Assembly (NCBI GenBank): GCA_028752905.1 | Contig: JAQNBH010000142.1 | Coordinates: 62,001 to 126,000, forward strand | DNA: 64,000 bases | Reading direction: 5' to 3' | From: Cladorhizidae sp. MBARI D1340-BT2 | Taxonomy: Eukaryota > Porifera > Demospongiae > Poecilosclerida > Cladorhizidae | In this document: positions 23,001 through 38,000 of the stretch, one piece after another | Position numbering within the stretch: the first letter of the stretch is position 1 | Layout: the number at the start of each line of letters is the position of its first letter | The notes under the pieces: model-generated | Seen by the model: only the letters and a program-made list of their open reading frames with translations | Databases searched by the model: none | Told to the model about the DNA's origin: nothing | Made by a program: the position numbers and the translations under genes

Positions 23001-26000
23001 TAACCTTCTCTGGTGCTTCACCCAAACAAGTATTGCTAACAGCTGGTTGTAAGTAACCTTCTCTGGTGCTTCACCCAAACAAGTATTGCTAACAGCTGGT
23101 TGTAAGTAATCTTCTCTGGTGCTTCACCCAAACAAGTATTGCTAACAGCTGGTTGTAAGTAACCTTCTCTGGTGCTTCACCCAAACAAGTATTGCTAACA
23201 GCTGGTTGTAAGTAATCTTCTCTGGTGCTTCACCCAAACAAGTATTGCTAACAGCTGGTTGTAAGTAATCTTCTCTGGTGCTTCACCCAAACAAGTATTG
23301 CTAACAGCTGGTTGTAAGTAACCTTCTCTGGTGCTTCACCCAAACAAGTATTGCTAACAGCTGGTTGTAAGTAATCTTCTATGGTGCTTCACCCAAACAA
23401 GTATTGCTAACAGCTGGTTGTAAGTAACCTTCTCTGGTGCTTCACCCAAACAAGTATTGCTAACAGCTGGTTGTAAGTAACCTTCTCTGGTGCTTCACCC
23501 AAACAAGTATTGCTAACAAGTAGCTGGTTGCAAGTAACCTTCTCTGGTGCTTCACCCAAACAAGTATTGCTAACAGCTGGTTGTAAGTAACCTTCTCTGG
23601 TGCTTCACCCAAACAAGTATTGCTAACAGCTGGGCAAATAACCTTCTCTGGTGCTTCACCCAAACAAGTATTGCTAACAGCTGGTTGTAAGTAACCTTCT
23701 CTGGTGCTTCACCCAAACAAGTATTGCTAACAAGTAGCTGGTTGTAAGTAACCTTCTCTGGTGCTTCACCCAAACAAGTATTGCTAACAGCTGGTTGTAA
23801 GTAACCTTCTCTGGTGCTTCACCCAAACAAGTATTGCTAACAGCTGGTTGCAAGTAACCTTCTCTGGTGCTTCACCCAAACAAGTATTGCTAACAGCTGG
23901 TTGTAAGTAACCTTCTCTGGTGCTTCACCCAAACAAGTATTGCTAACAGATGGTTGTAAGTAACCTTCTCTGGTGCTTCACCCAAACAAGTATTGCTAAC
24001 AGCTGGTTGTAAGTAACCTTCTCTGGTGCTTCACCCAAACAAGTATTGCTAACAGCTGGTTGTAAGTAACCTTCTCTGGTGCTTCACCCAAACAAGTATT
24101 GCTAACAAGTAGCTGGTTGCAAGTAACCTTCTCTGGTGCTTCACCCAAACAAGTATTGCTAACAGCTGGTTGTAAATAATCTTCTCTGGTGCTTCACCCA
24201 AACAAGTATTGCTAACAGCTGGTTGTAAGTAACCTTCTCTGGTGCTTCACCCAAACAAGTATTGCTAACAGCTGGTTGTAAGTAACCTTCTCTGGTGCTT
24301 CACCCAAACAAGTATTGCTAACAGCTGGTTGTAAGTAACCTTCTCTGGTGCTTCACCCAAACAAGTATTGCTAACAGCTGGTTGTAAGTAATCTTCTCTG
24401 ATGCTTCACCCAAACAAGTATTGCTAACAGCTGGTTGTAAGTAACCTTCTCTGGTGCTTCACCCAAACAAGTATTGCTAACAGCTGGTTGTAAGTAATCT
24501 TCTTTGGTGCTTCACCCAAACAAGTATTGCTAACAGCTGGTTGTAAGTAACCTTCTCTGGTGCTTCACCCAAACAAGTATTGCTAACAGCTGGTTGTAAG
24601 TAACCTTCTCTGGTGCTTAACCCAAACAAGTATTGCTAACAGCTGGTTGTAAGTAACCTTCTCTGGTGCTTCAACCAAACAAGTATTGCTAACAGCTGGT
24701 TGTAAGTAACCTTCTCTGGTGCTTCACCCAAACAAGTATTGCTAACAGCTGGTTGTAAGTAACCTTCTCTGGTGCTTCACCCAAACAAGTATTGCTAACA
24801 GCTGGTTGTAAGTAACCTTCTCTGGTGCTTCACCCAAACAAGTATTGCTAACAGCTGGTTGTAAGTAACCTTCTCTGGTGCTTCACCCAAACAAGTATTG
24901 CTAACAGCTGGTTGTAAGTAACCTTCTCTGGTGCTTCACCCAAACAAGTATTGCTAACAGCTGGGCAAATAACCTTCTCTGGTGCTTCACCCAAACAAGT
25001 ATTGCTAACAGCTGGTTGTAAGTAACCTTCTCTGGTGCTTCACCCAAACAAGTATTGCTAACAGCTGGTTGTAAGTAACCTTCTCTAGTGCTTCACCCAA
25101 ACAAGTATTGCTAACAGCTGGTTGTAAGTAACCTTCTCTGGTGCTTCACCCAAACAAGTATTGCTAACAGCTGGTTGTAAGTAACCTTCTCTGGTGCTTC
25201 ACCCAAACAAGTATTGCTAACAAGTAGCTGGTTGTAAGTAACCTTCTCTGGTGCTTCACCCAAACAAGTATTGCTAACATCTGGTAGTAAGTAACCTTCT
25301 CTGGTGCTTCACCCAAGTATTGCTAACAGCTGGTTGTAAGTAACTTTCTCTGGTGCTTCACCCAAACAAGTATTGCTAACAGCTGGTTGTAAGTAACCTT
25401 CTCTGGTGCTTCACCCAAACAAGTATTGCTAACAGCTGGTTGTAAGTAACCTTCTCTGGTGCTTCACCCAAGTATTGCTAACAGCTGGTTGTAAGTAACC
25501 TTCTCTGGTGCTTCACCCAAACAAGTATTGCTAACAGCTGGTTGTAAGTAACCTTCTCTGGTGCTTCACCCAAACAAGTATTGCTAACAGCTGGTTGTAA
25601 GTAATCTTCTCTGGTGCTTCACCCAAACAAGTATTGCTAACAGCTGGTTGTAAGTAACCTTATCTGGTGCTTCACCCAAACAAGTATTGCTAACAGCTGG
25701 TTGTAAGTAACCTTCTTTGGTGCTTCAACCAAACAAGTATTGCTAACAGCTGGTTGTAAGTAACCTTCTCTGGTGCTTCACCCAAACAAGTATTGCTAAC
25801 AAGTAGCTGGTTGCAAGTAACCTTCTCTGGTGCTTCACCCAAACAAGTATTGCTAACAGCTGGTTGTAAGTAACCTTCTCTGGTGCTTCACCCAAACAAG
25901 TATTGCTAACAGCTGGGCAAATAACCTTCTCTGGTGCTTCACCCAAACAAGTATTGCTAACAGCTGGTTGTAAGTAACCTTCTCTGGTGCTTCACCCAAA

Positions 26001-29000
26001 CAAGTATTGCTAACAAGTAGCTGGTTGTAAGTAACCTTCTCTGGTGCTTCACCCAAACAAGTATTGCTAACAGCTGGTTGTAAGTAACCTTCTCTGGTGC
26101 TTCACCCAAGTATTGCTAACAGCTGGTTGTAAGTAACCTTCTCTGGTGCTTCACCCAAGTATTGCTAACAGCTGGTTGTAAGTATCTTCTCTGGTGCTTC
26201 ACCCAAACAAGTATTGCTAACAGCTGGTTGTAAGTAATCTTCTCTGGTGCTTCACCCAAACAAGTATTGCTAACAGCTGGTTGTAAGTAACCTTCTCTGG
26301 TGCTTCACCCAAACAAGTATTGCTAACAGCTGGTTGTAAGTAACCTTCTCTGGTGCTTCACCCAAACAAGTATTGCTAACAGCTGGTTGTAAGTAACCTT
26401 CTCTGGTGCTTCACCCAAACAAGTATTGCTAACAGCTGGTTGTAAGTAACCTTCTCTGGTGCTTCACCCAAACAAGTATTGCTAACAGCTGGTTGTAAGT
26501 AACCTTCTCTGGTGCTTCACCCAAACAAGTATTGCTAACAGCTGGTTGTAAGTAACCTTCTCTGGTGCTTCACCCAAACAAGTATTGCTAACAGCTGGTT
26601 GTAAGTAACCTTCTCTGGTGCTTCACCCAAACAAGTATTGCTAACAGCTGGTTGTAAGTAATCTTCTCTGGTGCTTCACCCAAACAAGTATTGCTAACAG
26701 CTGGTTGTAAGTAATCTTCTCTGGTGCTTCACCCAAACAAGTATTGCTAACAGCTGGTTGTAAGTAATCTTCTCTGGTGCTTCACCCAAACAAGTATTGC
26801 TAACAGCTGGTTGTAAGTAACCTTCTCTGGTGCTTCACCCAAACAAGTATTGCTAACAGCTGGTTGTAAGTAACCTTCTCTGGTGCTTCACCCAAACAAG
26901 TATTGCTAACAAGTAGCTGGTTACAAGTAACCTTCTCTGGTGCTTCACCCAAACAAGTATTGCTAACAAGTAGCTGGTTACAAGTAACCTTCTCTGGTGC
27001 TTCACCCAAACAAGTATTGCTAACAGCTGGTTGTAAGTAACCTTCTCTGGTGCTTCACCCAAACAAGTATTGCTAACAGCTGGGCAAATAACCTTCTCTG
27101 GTGCTTCACCCAAACAAGTATTGCTAACAGCTGGTTGTAAGTAACCTTCTCTGGTGCTTCACCCAAACAAGTATTGCTAACAAGTAGCTGGTTGTAAGTA
27201 ACCTTCTCTGGTGCTTCACCCAAACAAGTATTGCTAACAGCTGGTTGTAAGTAACCTTCTCTGGTGCTTCACCCAAACAAGTATTGCTAACAGCTGGTTG
27301 CAAGTAACCTTCTCTGGTGCTTCACCCAAACAAGTATTGCTAACAGCTGGTTGTAAGTAACCTTCTCTGGTGCTTCACCCAAACAAGTATTGCTAACAGC
27401 TGGTTGTAAGTAATCTTCTCTGGTGCTTCACCCAAACAAGTATTGCTAACAGCTGGTTGTAAGTAACCTTCTCTGGTGCTTCACCCAAACAAGTATTGCT
27501 AACAGCTGGTTGTAAGTAATCTTCTCTGGTGCTTCACCCAAACAAGTATTGCTAACAGCTGGTTGTAAGTAATCTTCTCTGGTGCTTCACCCAAACAAGT
27601 ATTGCTAACAGCTGGTTGTAAGTAACCTTCTCTGGTGCTTCACCCAAACAAGTATTGCTAACAGCTGGTTGTAAGTAATCTTCTCTGGTGCTTCACCCAA
27701 ACAAGTATTGCTAACAGCTGGTTGTAAGTAACCTTCTCTGGTGCTTCACCCAAACAAGTATTGCTAACAGCTGGTTGTAAGTAACCTTCTCTGGTGCTTC
27801 ACCCAAACAAGTATTGCTAACAAGTAGCTGGTTGCAAGTAACCTTCTCTGGTGCTTCACCCAAACAAGTATTGCTAACAGCTGGTTGTAAGTAACCTTCT
27901 CTGGTGCTTCACCCAAACAAGTATTGCTAACAGCTGGGCAAATAACCTTCTCTGGTGCTTCACCCAAACAAGTATTGCTAACAGCTGGTTGTAAGTAACC
28001 TTCTCTGGTGCTTCACCCAAACAAGTATTGCTAACAAGTAGCTGGTTGTAAGTAACCTTCTCTGGTGCTTCACCCAAACAAGTATTGCTAACAGCTGGTT
28101 GTAAGTAACCTTCTCTGGTGCTTCACCCAAACAGGTATTGCTAACAGCTGGTTGCAAGTAACCTTCTCTGGTGCTTCACCCAAACAAGTATTGCTAACAG
28201 CTGGTTGTAAGTAACCTTCTCTGGTGCTTCACCCAAACAAGTATTGCTAACAGCTGGTTGTAAGTAACCTTCTCTGGTGCTTCACCCAAACAAGTATTGC
28301 TAACAGCTGGTTGTAAGTAACCTTCTCTGGTGCTTCACCCAAACAAGTATTGCTAACAGCTGGTTGTAAGTAACCTTCTCTGGTGCTTCACCCAACAAGT
28401 ATTGCTAACAAGTAGCTGGTTGCAAGTAACCTTCTCTGGTGCTTCACCCAAACAAGTATTGCTAACAGCTGGTTGTAAATAATCTTCTCTGGTGCTTCAC
28501 CCAAACAAGTATTGCTAACAGCTGGTTGTAAGTAACCTTCTCTGGTGCTTCACCCAAACAAGTATTGCTAACAGCTGGTTGTAAGTAACCTTCTCTGGTG
28601 CTTCACCCAAACAAGTATTGCTAACAGCTGGTTGTAAGTAACCTTCTCTGGTGCTTCACCCAAACAAGTATTGCTAACAGCTGGTTGTAAGTAATCTTCT
28701 CTGGTGCTTCACCCAAACAAGTATTGCTAACAGCTGGTTGTAAGTAACCTTCTCTGGTGCTTCACCCAAACAAGTATTGCTAACAGCTGGTTGTAAGTAA
28801 TCTTCTCTGGTGCTTCACCCAAACAAGTATTGCTAACAGCTGGTTGTAAGTAACCTTCTCTGGTGCTTCACCCAAACAAGTATTGCTAACAGCTGGTTGT
28901 AAGTAACCTTCTCTGGTGCTTAACCCAAACAAGTATTGCTAACAGCTGGTTGTAAGTAACCTTCTCTGGTGCTTCAACCAAACAAGTATTGCTAACAGCT

Positions 29001-32000
29001 GGTTGTAAGTAACCTTCTCTGGTGCTTCACCCAAACAAGTATTGCTAACAGCTGGTTGTAAGTAACCTTCTCTGGTGCTTCACCCAAACAAGTATTGCTA
29101 ACAGCTGGTTGTAAGTAACCTTCTCTGGTGCTTCACCCAAACAAGTATTGCTAACAGCTGGTTGTAAGTAACCTTCTCTGGTGCTTCACCCAAACAAGTA
29201 TTGCTAACAGCTGGTTGTAAGTAACCTTCTCTGGTGCTTCACCCAAACAAGTATTGCTAACAGCTGGGCAAATAACCTTCTCTGGTGCTTCACCCAAACA
29301 AGTATTGCTAACAGCTGGTTGTAAGTAACCTTCTCTGGTGCTTCACCCAAACAAGTATTGCTAACAGCTGGTTGTAAGTAACCTTCTCTGGTGCTTCACC
29401 CAAACAAGTATTGTTAACAGCTGGTTGTAAGTAACCTTCTCTGGTGCTTCACCCAAACAAGTATTGCTAACAGCTGGTTGTAAGTAACCTTCTCTGGTGC
29501 TTCACCCAAACAAGTATTGCTAACAGCTGGTTGTAAGTAATCTTCTCTGGTGCTTCACCCAAACAAGTATTGCTAACAGCTGGTTGTAAGTAACCTTCTC
29601 TGGTGCTTCACCCAAACAAGTATTGCTAACAGCTGGTTGTAAGTAATCTTCTCTGGTGCTTCACCCAAACAAGTATTGCTAACAGCTGGTTGTAAGTAAC
29701 CTTCTCTGGTGCTTCACCCAAACAAGTATTGCTAACAGCTGGTTGTAAGTAACCTTCTCTGGTGCTTCACCCAAACAAGTATTGCTAACAAGTAGCTGGT
29801 TGCAAGTAACCTTCTCTGGTGCTTCACCCAAACAAGTATTGCTAACAGCTGGGCAAATAACCTTCTCTGGTGCTTCACCCAAACAAGTATTGCTAACAGC
29901 TGGTTGTAAGTAACCTTCTCTGGTGCTTCACCCAAACAAGTATTGCTAACAAGTAGCTGGTTGTAAGTAACCTTCTCTGGTGCTTCACCCAAACAAGTAT
30001 TGCTAACAGCTGGTTGTAAGTAACCTTCTCTGGTGCTTCACCCAAGTATTGCTAACAGCTGGTTGTAAGTAATCTTCTCTGGTGCTTCACCCAAACAAGT
30101 ATTGCTAACAGCTGGTTGTAAGTAATCTTCTCTGGTGCTTCACCCAAACAAGTATTGCTAACAGCTGGTTGTAAGTAACCTTCTCTGGTGCTTCACCCAA
30201 ACAAGTATTGCTAACAGCTGGTTGTAAGTAACCTTCTCTGGTGCTTCACCCAAACAAGTATTGCTAACAGCTGGTTGTAAGTAACCTTCTCTGGTGCTTC
30301 ACCCAAACAAGTATTGCTAACAGCTGGTTGTAAGTAACCTTCTCTGGTGCTTCACCCAAACAAGTATTGTTAACAGCTGGTTGTAAGTAACCTTCTCTGG
30401 TGCTTCACCCAAACAAGTATTGCTAACACGTAGCTGGTTGTAAGTAATCATCTCTGGTGCTTCACCCAAACAAGTATTGCTAACAGCTGGTTGTAAGTAA
30501 TCTTCTCTGGTGCTTCACCCAAACAAGTATTGCTAACAGCTGGTTGTAAGTAATCTTCTCTGGTGCTTCACCCAAACAAGTATTGCTAACAGCTGGTTGT
30601 AAGTAACCTTCTCTGGTGCTTCACCCAAACAAGTATTGCTAACAGCTGGTTGTAAGTAACCTTCTCTGGTGCTTCACCCAAACAAGTATTGCTAACAGCT
30701 GGTTGTAAGTAACCTTCTCTGGTGCTTCACCCAAACAAGTATTGCTAACAGCTGGTTGTAAGTAATCTTCTCTGGTGCTTCACCCAAACAAGTATTGCTA
30801 ACAGCTGGTTGTAAGTAACCTTCTCTGGTGCTTCACCCAAACAAGTATTGCTAACAGCTGGTTGTAAGTAACCTTCTCTGGTGCTTCACCCAAACAAGTA
30901 TTGCTAACAGCTGGTTGTAAGTAACCTTCTCTGGTGCTTCACCCAAACAAGTATTGCTAACAGCTGGTTGTAAGTAACCTTCTCTGGTGCTTCACCCAAA
31001 CAAGTATTGCTAACAGCTGGTTGTAAGTAATCTTCTCTGGTGCTTCACCCAAACAAGTATTGCTAACAGCTGGTTGTAAGTAATCTTCTCTGGTGCTTCA
31101 CCCAAACAAGTATTGCTAACAGCTGGTTGTAAGTAACCTTCTCTGGTGCTTCACCCAAACAAGTATTGCTAACAAGTAGCTGGTTGCAAGTAACCTTCTC
31201 TGGTGCTTCACCCAAACAAGTATTGCTAACAAGTAGCTGGTTGCAAGTAACCTTCTCTGGTGCTTCACCCAAACAAGTATTGCTAACAGCTGGGCAAATA
31301 ACCTTCTCTGTTGCTTCACCCAAACAAGTATTGCTAACAGCTGGTTGTAAGTAACCTTCTCTGGTGCTTCACCCAAACAAGTATTGCTAACAAGTAGCTG
31401 GTTGTAAGTAACCTTCTCTGGTGCTTCACCCAAACAAGTATTGCTAACAGCTGGTTGTAAGTAACCTTCTCTGGTGCTTCACCCAAGTATTGCTAACAGC
31501 TGGTTGTAAGTAACCTTCTCTGGTGCTTCACCCAAGTATTGCTAACAGCTGGTTGTAAGTAATCTTCTCTGGTGCTTCACCCAAACAAGTATTGCTAACA
31601 GCTGGTTGTAAGTAATCTTCTCTGGTGCTTCACCCAAACAAGTATTGCTAACAGCTGGTTGTATGTAAGTAACCTTCTCTGGTGCTTCACCCAAACAAGT
31701 ATTGCTAACAGCTGGTTGTAAGTAACCTTCTCTGGTGCTTCACCCAAACAAGTATTGCTAACAGCTGGTTGTAAGTAACCTTCTCTGGTGCTTCACCCAA
31801 ACAAGTATTGCTAACAGCTGGTTGTAAGTAATCTTCTCTGGTGCTTCACCCAAACAAGTATTGCTAACAGCTGGTTGTAAGTAACCTTCTCTGGTGCTTC
31901 ACCCAAACGAGTATTGCTAACAGCTGGTTGTAAGTAACCTTCTCTGGTGCTTCACCCAAACAAGTATTGCTAACAAGTAGCTGGTTGCAAGTAACCTTCT

Positions 32001-35000
32001 CTGGTTCTTCACCCAAACAAGTATTGCTAACAGCTGGTTGTAAGTAACCTTCTCTGGTGCTTCACCCAAACAAGTATTGCTAACAGCTGGGCAAATAACC
32101 TTCTCTGGTGCTTCACCCAAACAAGTATTGCTAACAGCTGGTTGTAAGTAACCTTCTCTGGTGCTTCACCCAAACAAGTATTGCTAACAAGTAGCTGGTT
32201 GTAAGTAACCTTCTCTGGTGCTTCACCCAAACAAGTATTGCTAACAGCTGGTTGTAAGTAACCTTCTCTGGTGCTTCACCCAAGTATTGCTAACAGCTGG
32301 TTGTAAGTAACCTTCTCTGGTGCTTCACCCAAGTATTGCTAACAGCTGGTTGTAAGTAATCTTCTCTGGTGCTTCACCCAAACAAGTATTGCTAACAGCT
32401 GGTTGTAAGTAATCTTCTCTGGTGCTTCACCCAAACAAGTATTGCTAACAGCTGGTTGTAAGTAACCTTCTCTGGTGCTTCACCCAAACAAGTATTGCTA
32501 ACAGCTGGTTGTAAGTAACCTTCTTTGGTGCTTCACCCAAACAAGTATTGCTAACAGCTGGTTGTAAGTAACCTTCTCTTGTGCTTCACCCAAACAAGTA
32601 TTGCTAACAAGTAGCTGGTTGCAAGTAACCTTCTCTGGTGCTTCACCCAAACAAGTATTGCTAACAGCTGGTTGTAAGTAACCTTCTCTGGTGCTTCACC
32701 CAAACAAGTATTGCTAACAGCTGGGCAAATAACCTTCTCTGGTGCTTCACCCAAACAAGTATTGCTAACAGCTGGTTGTAAGTAACCTTCTCTGGTGCTT
32801 CACCCAAACAAGTATTGCTAACAAGTAGCTGGTTGTAAGTAACCTTCTCTGGTGCTTCACCCAAACAAGTATTGCTAACAGCTGGTTGTAAGTAACCTTC
32901 TCTGGTGCTTCACCCAAGTATTGCTAACAGCTGGTTGTAAGTAACCTTCTCTGGTGCTTCACCCAAGTATTGCTAACAGCTGGTTGTAAGTATCTTCTCT
33001 GGTGCTTCACCCAAACAAGTATTGCTAACAGCTGGTTGTAAGTAATCTTCTCTGGTGCTTCACCCAATCAAGTATTGCTAACAGCTGGTTGTAAGTAATC
33101 TTCTCTGGTGCTTCACCCAAACAAGTATTGCTAACAGCTGGTTGTAAGTAACCTTCTCTGGTGCTTCACCCAAACAAGTATTGCTAACAGCTGGTTGTAA
33201 GTAACCTTCTCTGGTGCTTCACCCAAACAAGTATTGCTAACAGCTGGTTGTAAGTAATCTTATCTGGTGCTTCACCCAAACAAGTATTGCTAACAGCTGG
33301 TAGTAAGTAATCTTCTCTGGTGCTTCACCCAAACAAGTATTGCTAACAGCTGGTTGCAAGTAACCTTCTCTGGTGCTTCACCCAAACAAGTATTGCTAAC
33401 AGCTGGTTGTAAATAATCTTCTCTGGTGCTTCACCCAAACAAGTATTGCTAACAAGTAGCTGGTTGCAAGTAACCTTCTCTGGTGCTTCACCCAAACAAG
33501 TATTGCTAACAGCTGGGCAAATAACCTTCTCTGGTGCTTCACCCAAACAAGTATTGCTAACAGCTGGTTGTAAGTAACCTTCTCTGGTGCTTCACCCAAA
33601 CAAGTATTGCTAACAAGTAGCTGGTTGTAAGTAACCTTCTCTGGTGCTTCACCCAAACAAGTATTGCTAACAGCTGGTTGTAAGTAACCTTCTCTGGTGC
33701 TTCACCCAAGTATTGCTAACAGCTGGTTGTAAGTAACCTTCTCTGGTGCTTCACCCAAGTATTGCTAACAGCTGGTTGTAAGTAATCTTCTCTGGTGCTT
33801 CACCAAAACAAGTATTGCTAACAGCTGGTTGTAAGTAATCTTCTCTGGTGCTTCACCCAAACAAGTATTGCTAACAGCTGGTTGTAAGTAACCTTCTCTG
33901 GTGCTTCACCCAAACAAGTATTGCTAACAGCTGGTTGTAAGTAACCTTCTCTGGTGCTTCACCCAAACAAGTATTGCTAACAGCTGGTTGTAAGTAATCT
34001 TCTCTGGTGCTTCACCCAAACAAGTATTGCTAACAGCTGGTTGTAAGTAACCTTCTCTGGTGCTTTACCCAAACGAGTATTGCTAACAGCTGGTTGTAAG
34101 TAACCTTCTCTGGTGCTTCACCCAAACAAGTATTGCTAACAAGTAGCTGGTTGCAAGTAACCTTCTCTGGTGCTTCACCCAAACAAGTATTGCTAACAGC
34201 TGGTTGTAAGTAACCTTCTCTGGTGCTTCACCCAAACAAGTATTGCTAACAGCTGGTTGTAAGTAACCTTCTCTGGTGCTTCACCCAAACAAGTATTGCT
34301 AACAGCTGGGCAAATAACCTTCTCTGGTGCTTCACCCAAACAAGTATTGCTAACAGCTGGTTGTAAGTAACCTTCTCTGGTGCTTCACCCAAACAAGTAT
34401 TGCTAACAAGTAGCTGGTTGTAAGTAACCTTCTCTGGTGCTTTACCCAAATAAGTATTGCTAACAGCTGGTTGTAAGTAACCTTCTCTGGTGCTTCACCC
34501 AAGTATTGCTAACAGCTGGTTGTAAGTAACCTTCTCTGGTGCTTCACCCAAGTATTGCTAACAGCTGGTTGTAAGTAATCTTCTCTGGTGCTTCACCCAA
34601 ACAAGTATTGCTAACAGCTGGTTGTAAGTAATCTTCTCTGGTGCTTCACCCAAACAAGTATTGCTAACAGCTGGTTGTAAGTAATCTTCTCTGGTGCTTC
34701 ACCCAAACAAGTATTGCTAACAGCTGGTTGTAAGTAACCTTCTCTGGTGCTTCACCCAAACAAGTATTGCTAACAGCTGGTTGTAAGTAACCTTCTTTGG
34801 TGCTTCACCCAAACAAGTATTGCTAACAAGTAGCTGGTTGTAAGTAACCTTCTCTGGTGCTTCACCCAAACAAGTATTGCTAACAAGTAGCTGGTTGCAA
34901 GTAACCTTCTCTGGTGCTTCACCCAAACAAGTATTGCTAACAGCTGGTTGTAAGTAACCTTCTCTGGTGCTTCACCCAAACAAGTATTGCTAACAGCTGG

Positions 35001-38000
35001 GCAAATAACCTTCTCTGGTGCTTCACCCAAACAAGTATTGCTAACAGCTGGTTGTAAGTAACCTTCTCTGGTGCTTCACCCAAACAAGTATTGCTAACAA
35101 GTAGCTGGTTGTAAGTAACCTTCTCTGGTGCTTCACCCAAACAAGTATTGCTAACAGCTGGTTGTAAGTAACCTTCTCTGGTGCTTCACCCAAGTATTGC
35201 TAACAGCTGGTTGTAAGTAACCTTCTCTGGTGCTTCACCCAAGTATTGCTAACAGCTGGTTGTAAGTATCTTCTCTGGTGCTTCACCCAAACAAGTATTG
35301 CTAACAGCTGGTTGTAAGTAATCTTCTCTGGTGCTTCACCCAAACAAGTATTGCTAACAGCTGGTTGTAAGTAACCTTCTCTGGTGCTTCACCCAAACAA
35401 GTATTGCTAACAGCTGGTTGTAAGTAATCTTCTCTGGTGCTTCACCCAAACAAGTATTGCTAACAGCTGGTTGTAAGTAACCTTCTCTGGTGCTTCACCC
35501 AAGTATTGCTAACAGCTGGTTGTAAGTATCTTCTCTGGTGCTTCACCCAAACAAGTATTGCTAACAGCTGGTTGTAAGTAATCTTCTCTGGTGCTTCACC
35601 CAATCAAGTATTGCTAACAGCTGGTTGTAAGTAATCTTCTCTGGTGCTTCACCCAAACAAGTATTGCTAACAGCTGGTTGTAAGTAACCTTCTCTGGTGC
35701 TTCACCCAAACAAGTATTGCTAACAGCTGGTTGTAAGTAACCTTCTCTGGTGCTTCACCCAAACAAGTATTGCTAACAGCTGGTTGTAAGTAATCTTATC
35801 TGGTGCTTCACCCAAACAAGTATTGCTAACAGCTGGTTGTAAGTAATCTTCTCTGGTGCTTCACCCAAACAAGTATTGCTAACAGCTGGTTGCAAGTAAC
35901 CTTCTCTGGTGCTTCACCCAAACAAGTATTGCTAACAGCTGGTTGTAAATAATCTTCTCTGGTGCTTCACCCAAACAAGTATTGCTAACAAGTAGCTGGT
36001 TGCAAGTAACCTTCTCTGGTGCTTCACCCAAACAAGTATTGCTAACAGCTGGGCAAATAACCTTCTCTGGTGCTTCACCCAAACAAGTATTGCTAACAGC
36101 TGGTTGTAAGTAACCTTCTCTGGTGCTTCACCCAAACAAGTATTGCTAACAAGTAGCTGGTTGTAAGTAACCTTCTCTGGTGCTTCACCCAAACAAGTAT
36201 TGCTAACAGCTGGTTGTAAGTAACCTTCTCTGGTGCTTCACCCAAGTATTGCTAACAGCTGGTTGTAAGTAACCTTCTCTGGTGCTTCACCCAAGTATTG
36301 CTAACAGCTGGTTGTAAGTAATCTTCTCTGGTGCTTCACCCAAACAAGTATTGCTAACAGCTGGTTGTAAGTAATCTTCTCTGGTGCTTCACCCAAACAA
36401 GTATTGCTAACAGCTGGTTGTAAGTAACCTTCTCTGGTGCTTCACCCAAACAAGTATTGCTAACAGCTGGTTGTAAGTAACCTTCTCTGGTGCTTCACCC
36501 AAACAAGTATTGCTAACAGCTGGTTGTAAGTAACCTTCTCTGGTGCTTCACCCAAACAAGTATTGCTAACAGCTGGTTGTAAGTAATCTTCTCTGGTGCT
36601 TCACCCAAACAAGTATTGCTAACAGCTGGTTGTAAGTAACCTTCTCTGGTGCTTCACCCAAACGAGTATTGCTAACAGCTGGTTGTAAGTAACCTTCTCT
36701 GGTGCTTCACCCAAACAAGTATTGCTAACAAGTAGATGGTTGCAAGTAACCTTCTCTGGTGCTTCACCCAAACAAGTATTGCTAACAGCTGGTTGTAAGT
36801 AACCTTCTCTGGTGCTTCACCCAAACAAGTATTGCTAACAGCTGGTTGTAAGTAACCTTCTCTGGTGCTTCACCCAAACAAGTATTGCTAACAGCTGGGC
36901 AAATAACCTTCTCTGGTGCTTCACCCAAACAAGTATTGCTAACAGCTGGTTGTAAGTAACCTTCTCTGGTGCTTCACCCAAACAAGTATTGCTAACAAGT
37001 AGCTGGTTGTAAGTAACCTTCTCTGGTGCTTTACCCAAACAAGTATTGCTAACAGCTGGTTGTAAGTAACCTTCTCTGGTGCTTCACCCAAGTATTGCTA
37101 ACAGCTGGTTGTAAGTAACCTTCTCTGGTGCTTCACCCAAGTATTGCTAACAGCTGGTTGTAAGTAATCTTCTCTGGTGCTTCACCCAAACAAGTATTGC
37201 TAACAGCTGGTTGTAAGTAATCTTCTCTGGTGCTTCACCCAAACAAGTATTGCTAACAGCTGGTTGTAAGTAACCTTCTCTGGTGCTTCACCCAAACAAG
37301 TATTGCTAACAGCTGGTTGTAAGTAACCTTCTTTGGTGCTTCACCCAAACAAGTATTGCTAACAGCTGGTTGTAAGTAACCTTCTCTGGTGCTTCACCCA
37401 AACAAGTATTGCTAACAAGTAGCTGGTTGCAAGTAACCTTATCTGGTGCTTCACCCAAACAAGTATTGCTAACAGCTGGTTGTAAGTAACCTTCTCTGGT
37501 GCTTCACCCAAACAAGTATTGCTAACAGCTGGGCAAATAACCTTCTCTGGTGCTTCACCCAAACAAGTATTGCTAACAGCTGGTTGTAAGTAACCTTCTC
37601 TGGTGCTTCACCCAAACAAGTATTGCTAACAAGTAGCTGGTTGTAAGTAACCTTCTCTGGTGCTTCACCCAAACAAGTATTGCTAACAGCTGGTTGTAAG
37701 TAACCTTCTCTGGTGCTTCACCCAAGTATTGCTAACAGCTGGTTGTAAGTAACCTTCTCTGGTGCTTCACCCAAGTATTGCTAACAGCTGATTGTAAGTA
37801 TCTTCTCTGGTGCTTTACCCAAACAAGTATTTCTAACAGCTGGTTGTAAGTAATCTTCTCTGGTGCTTCACCCAAACAAGTATTGCTAACAGCTGGTTGT
37901 AAGTAACCTTCTCTGGTGCTTCACCCAAACAAGTATTGCTAACAGCTGGTTGTAAGTAACCTTCTCTGGTGCTTCACCCAAACAAGTATTGCTAACAGCT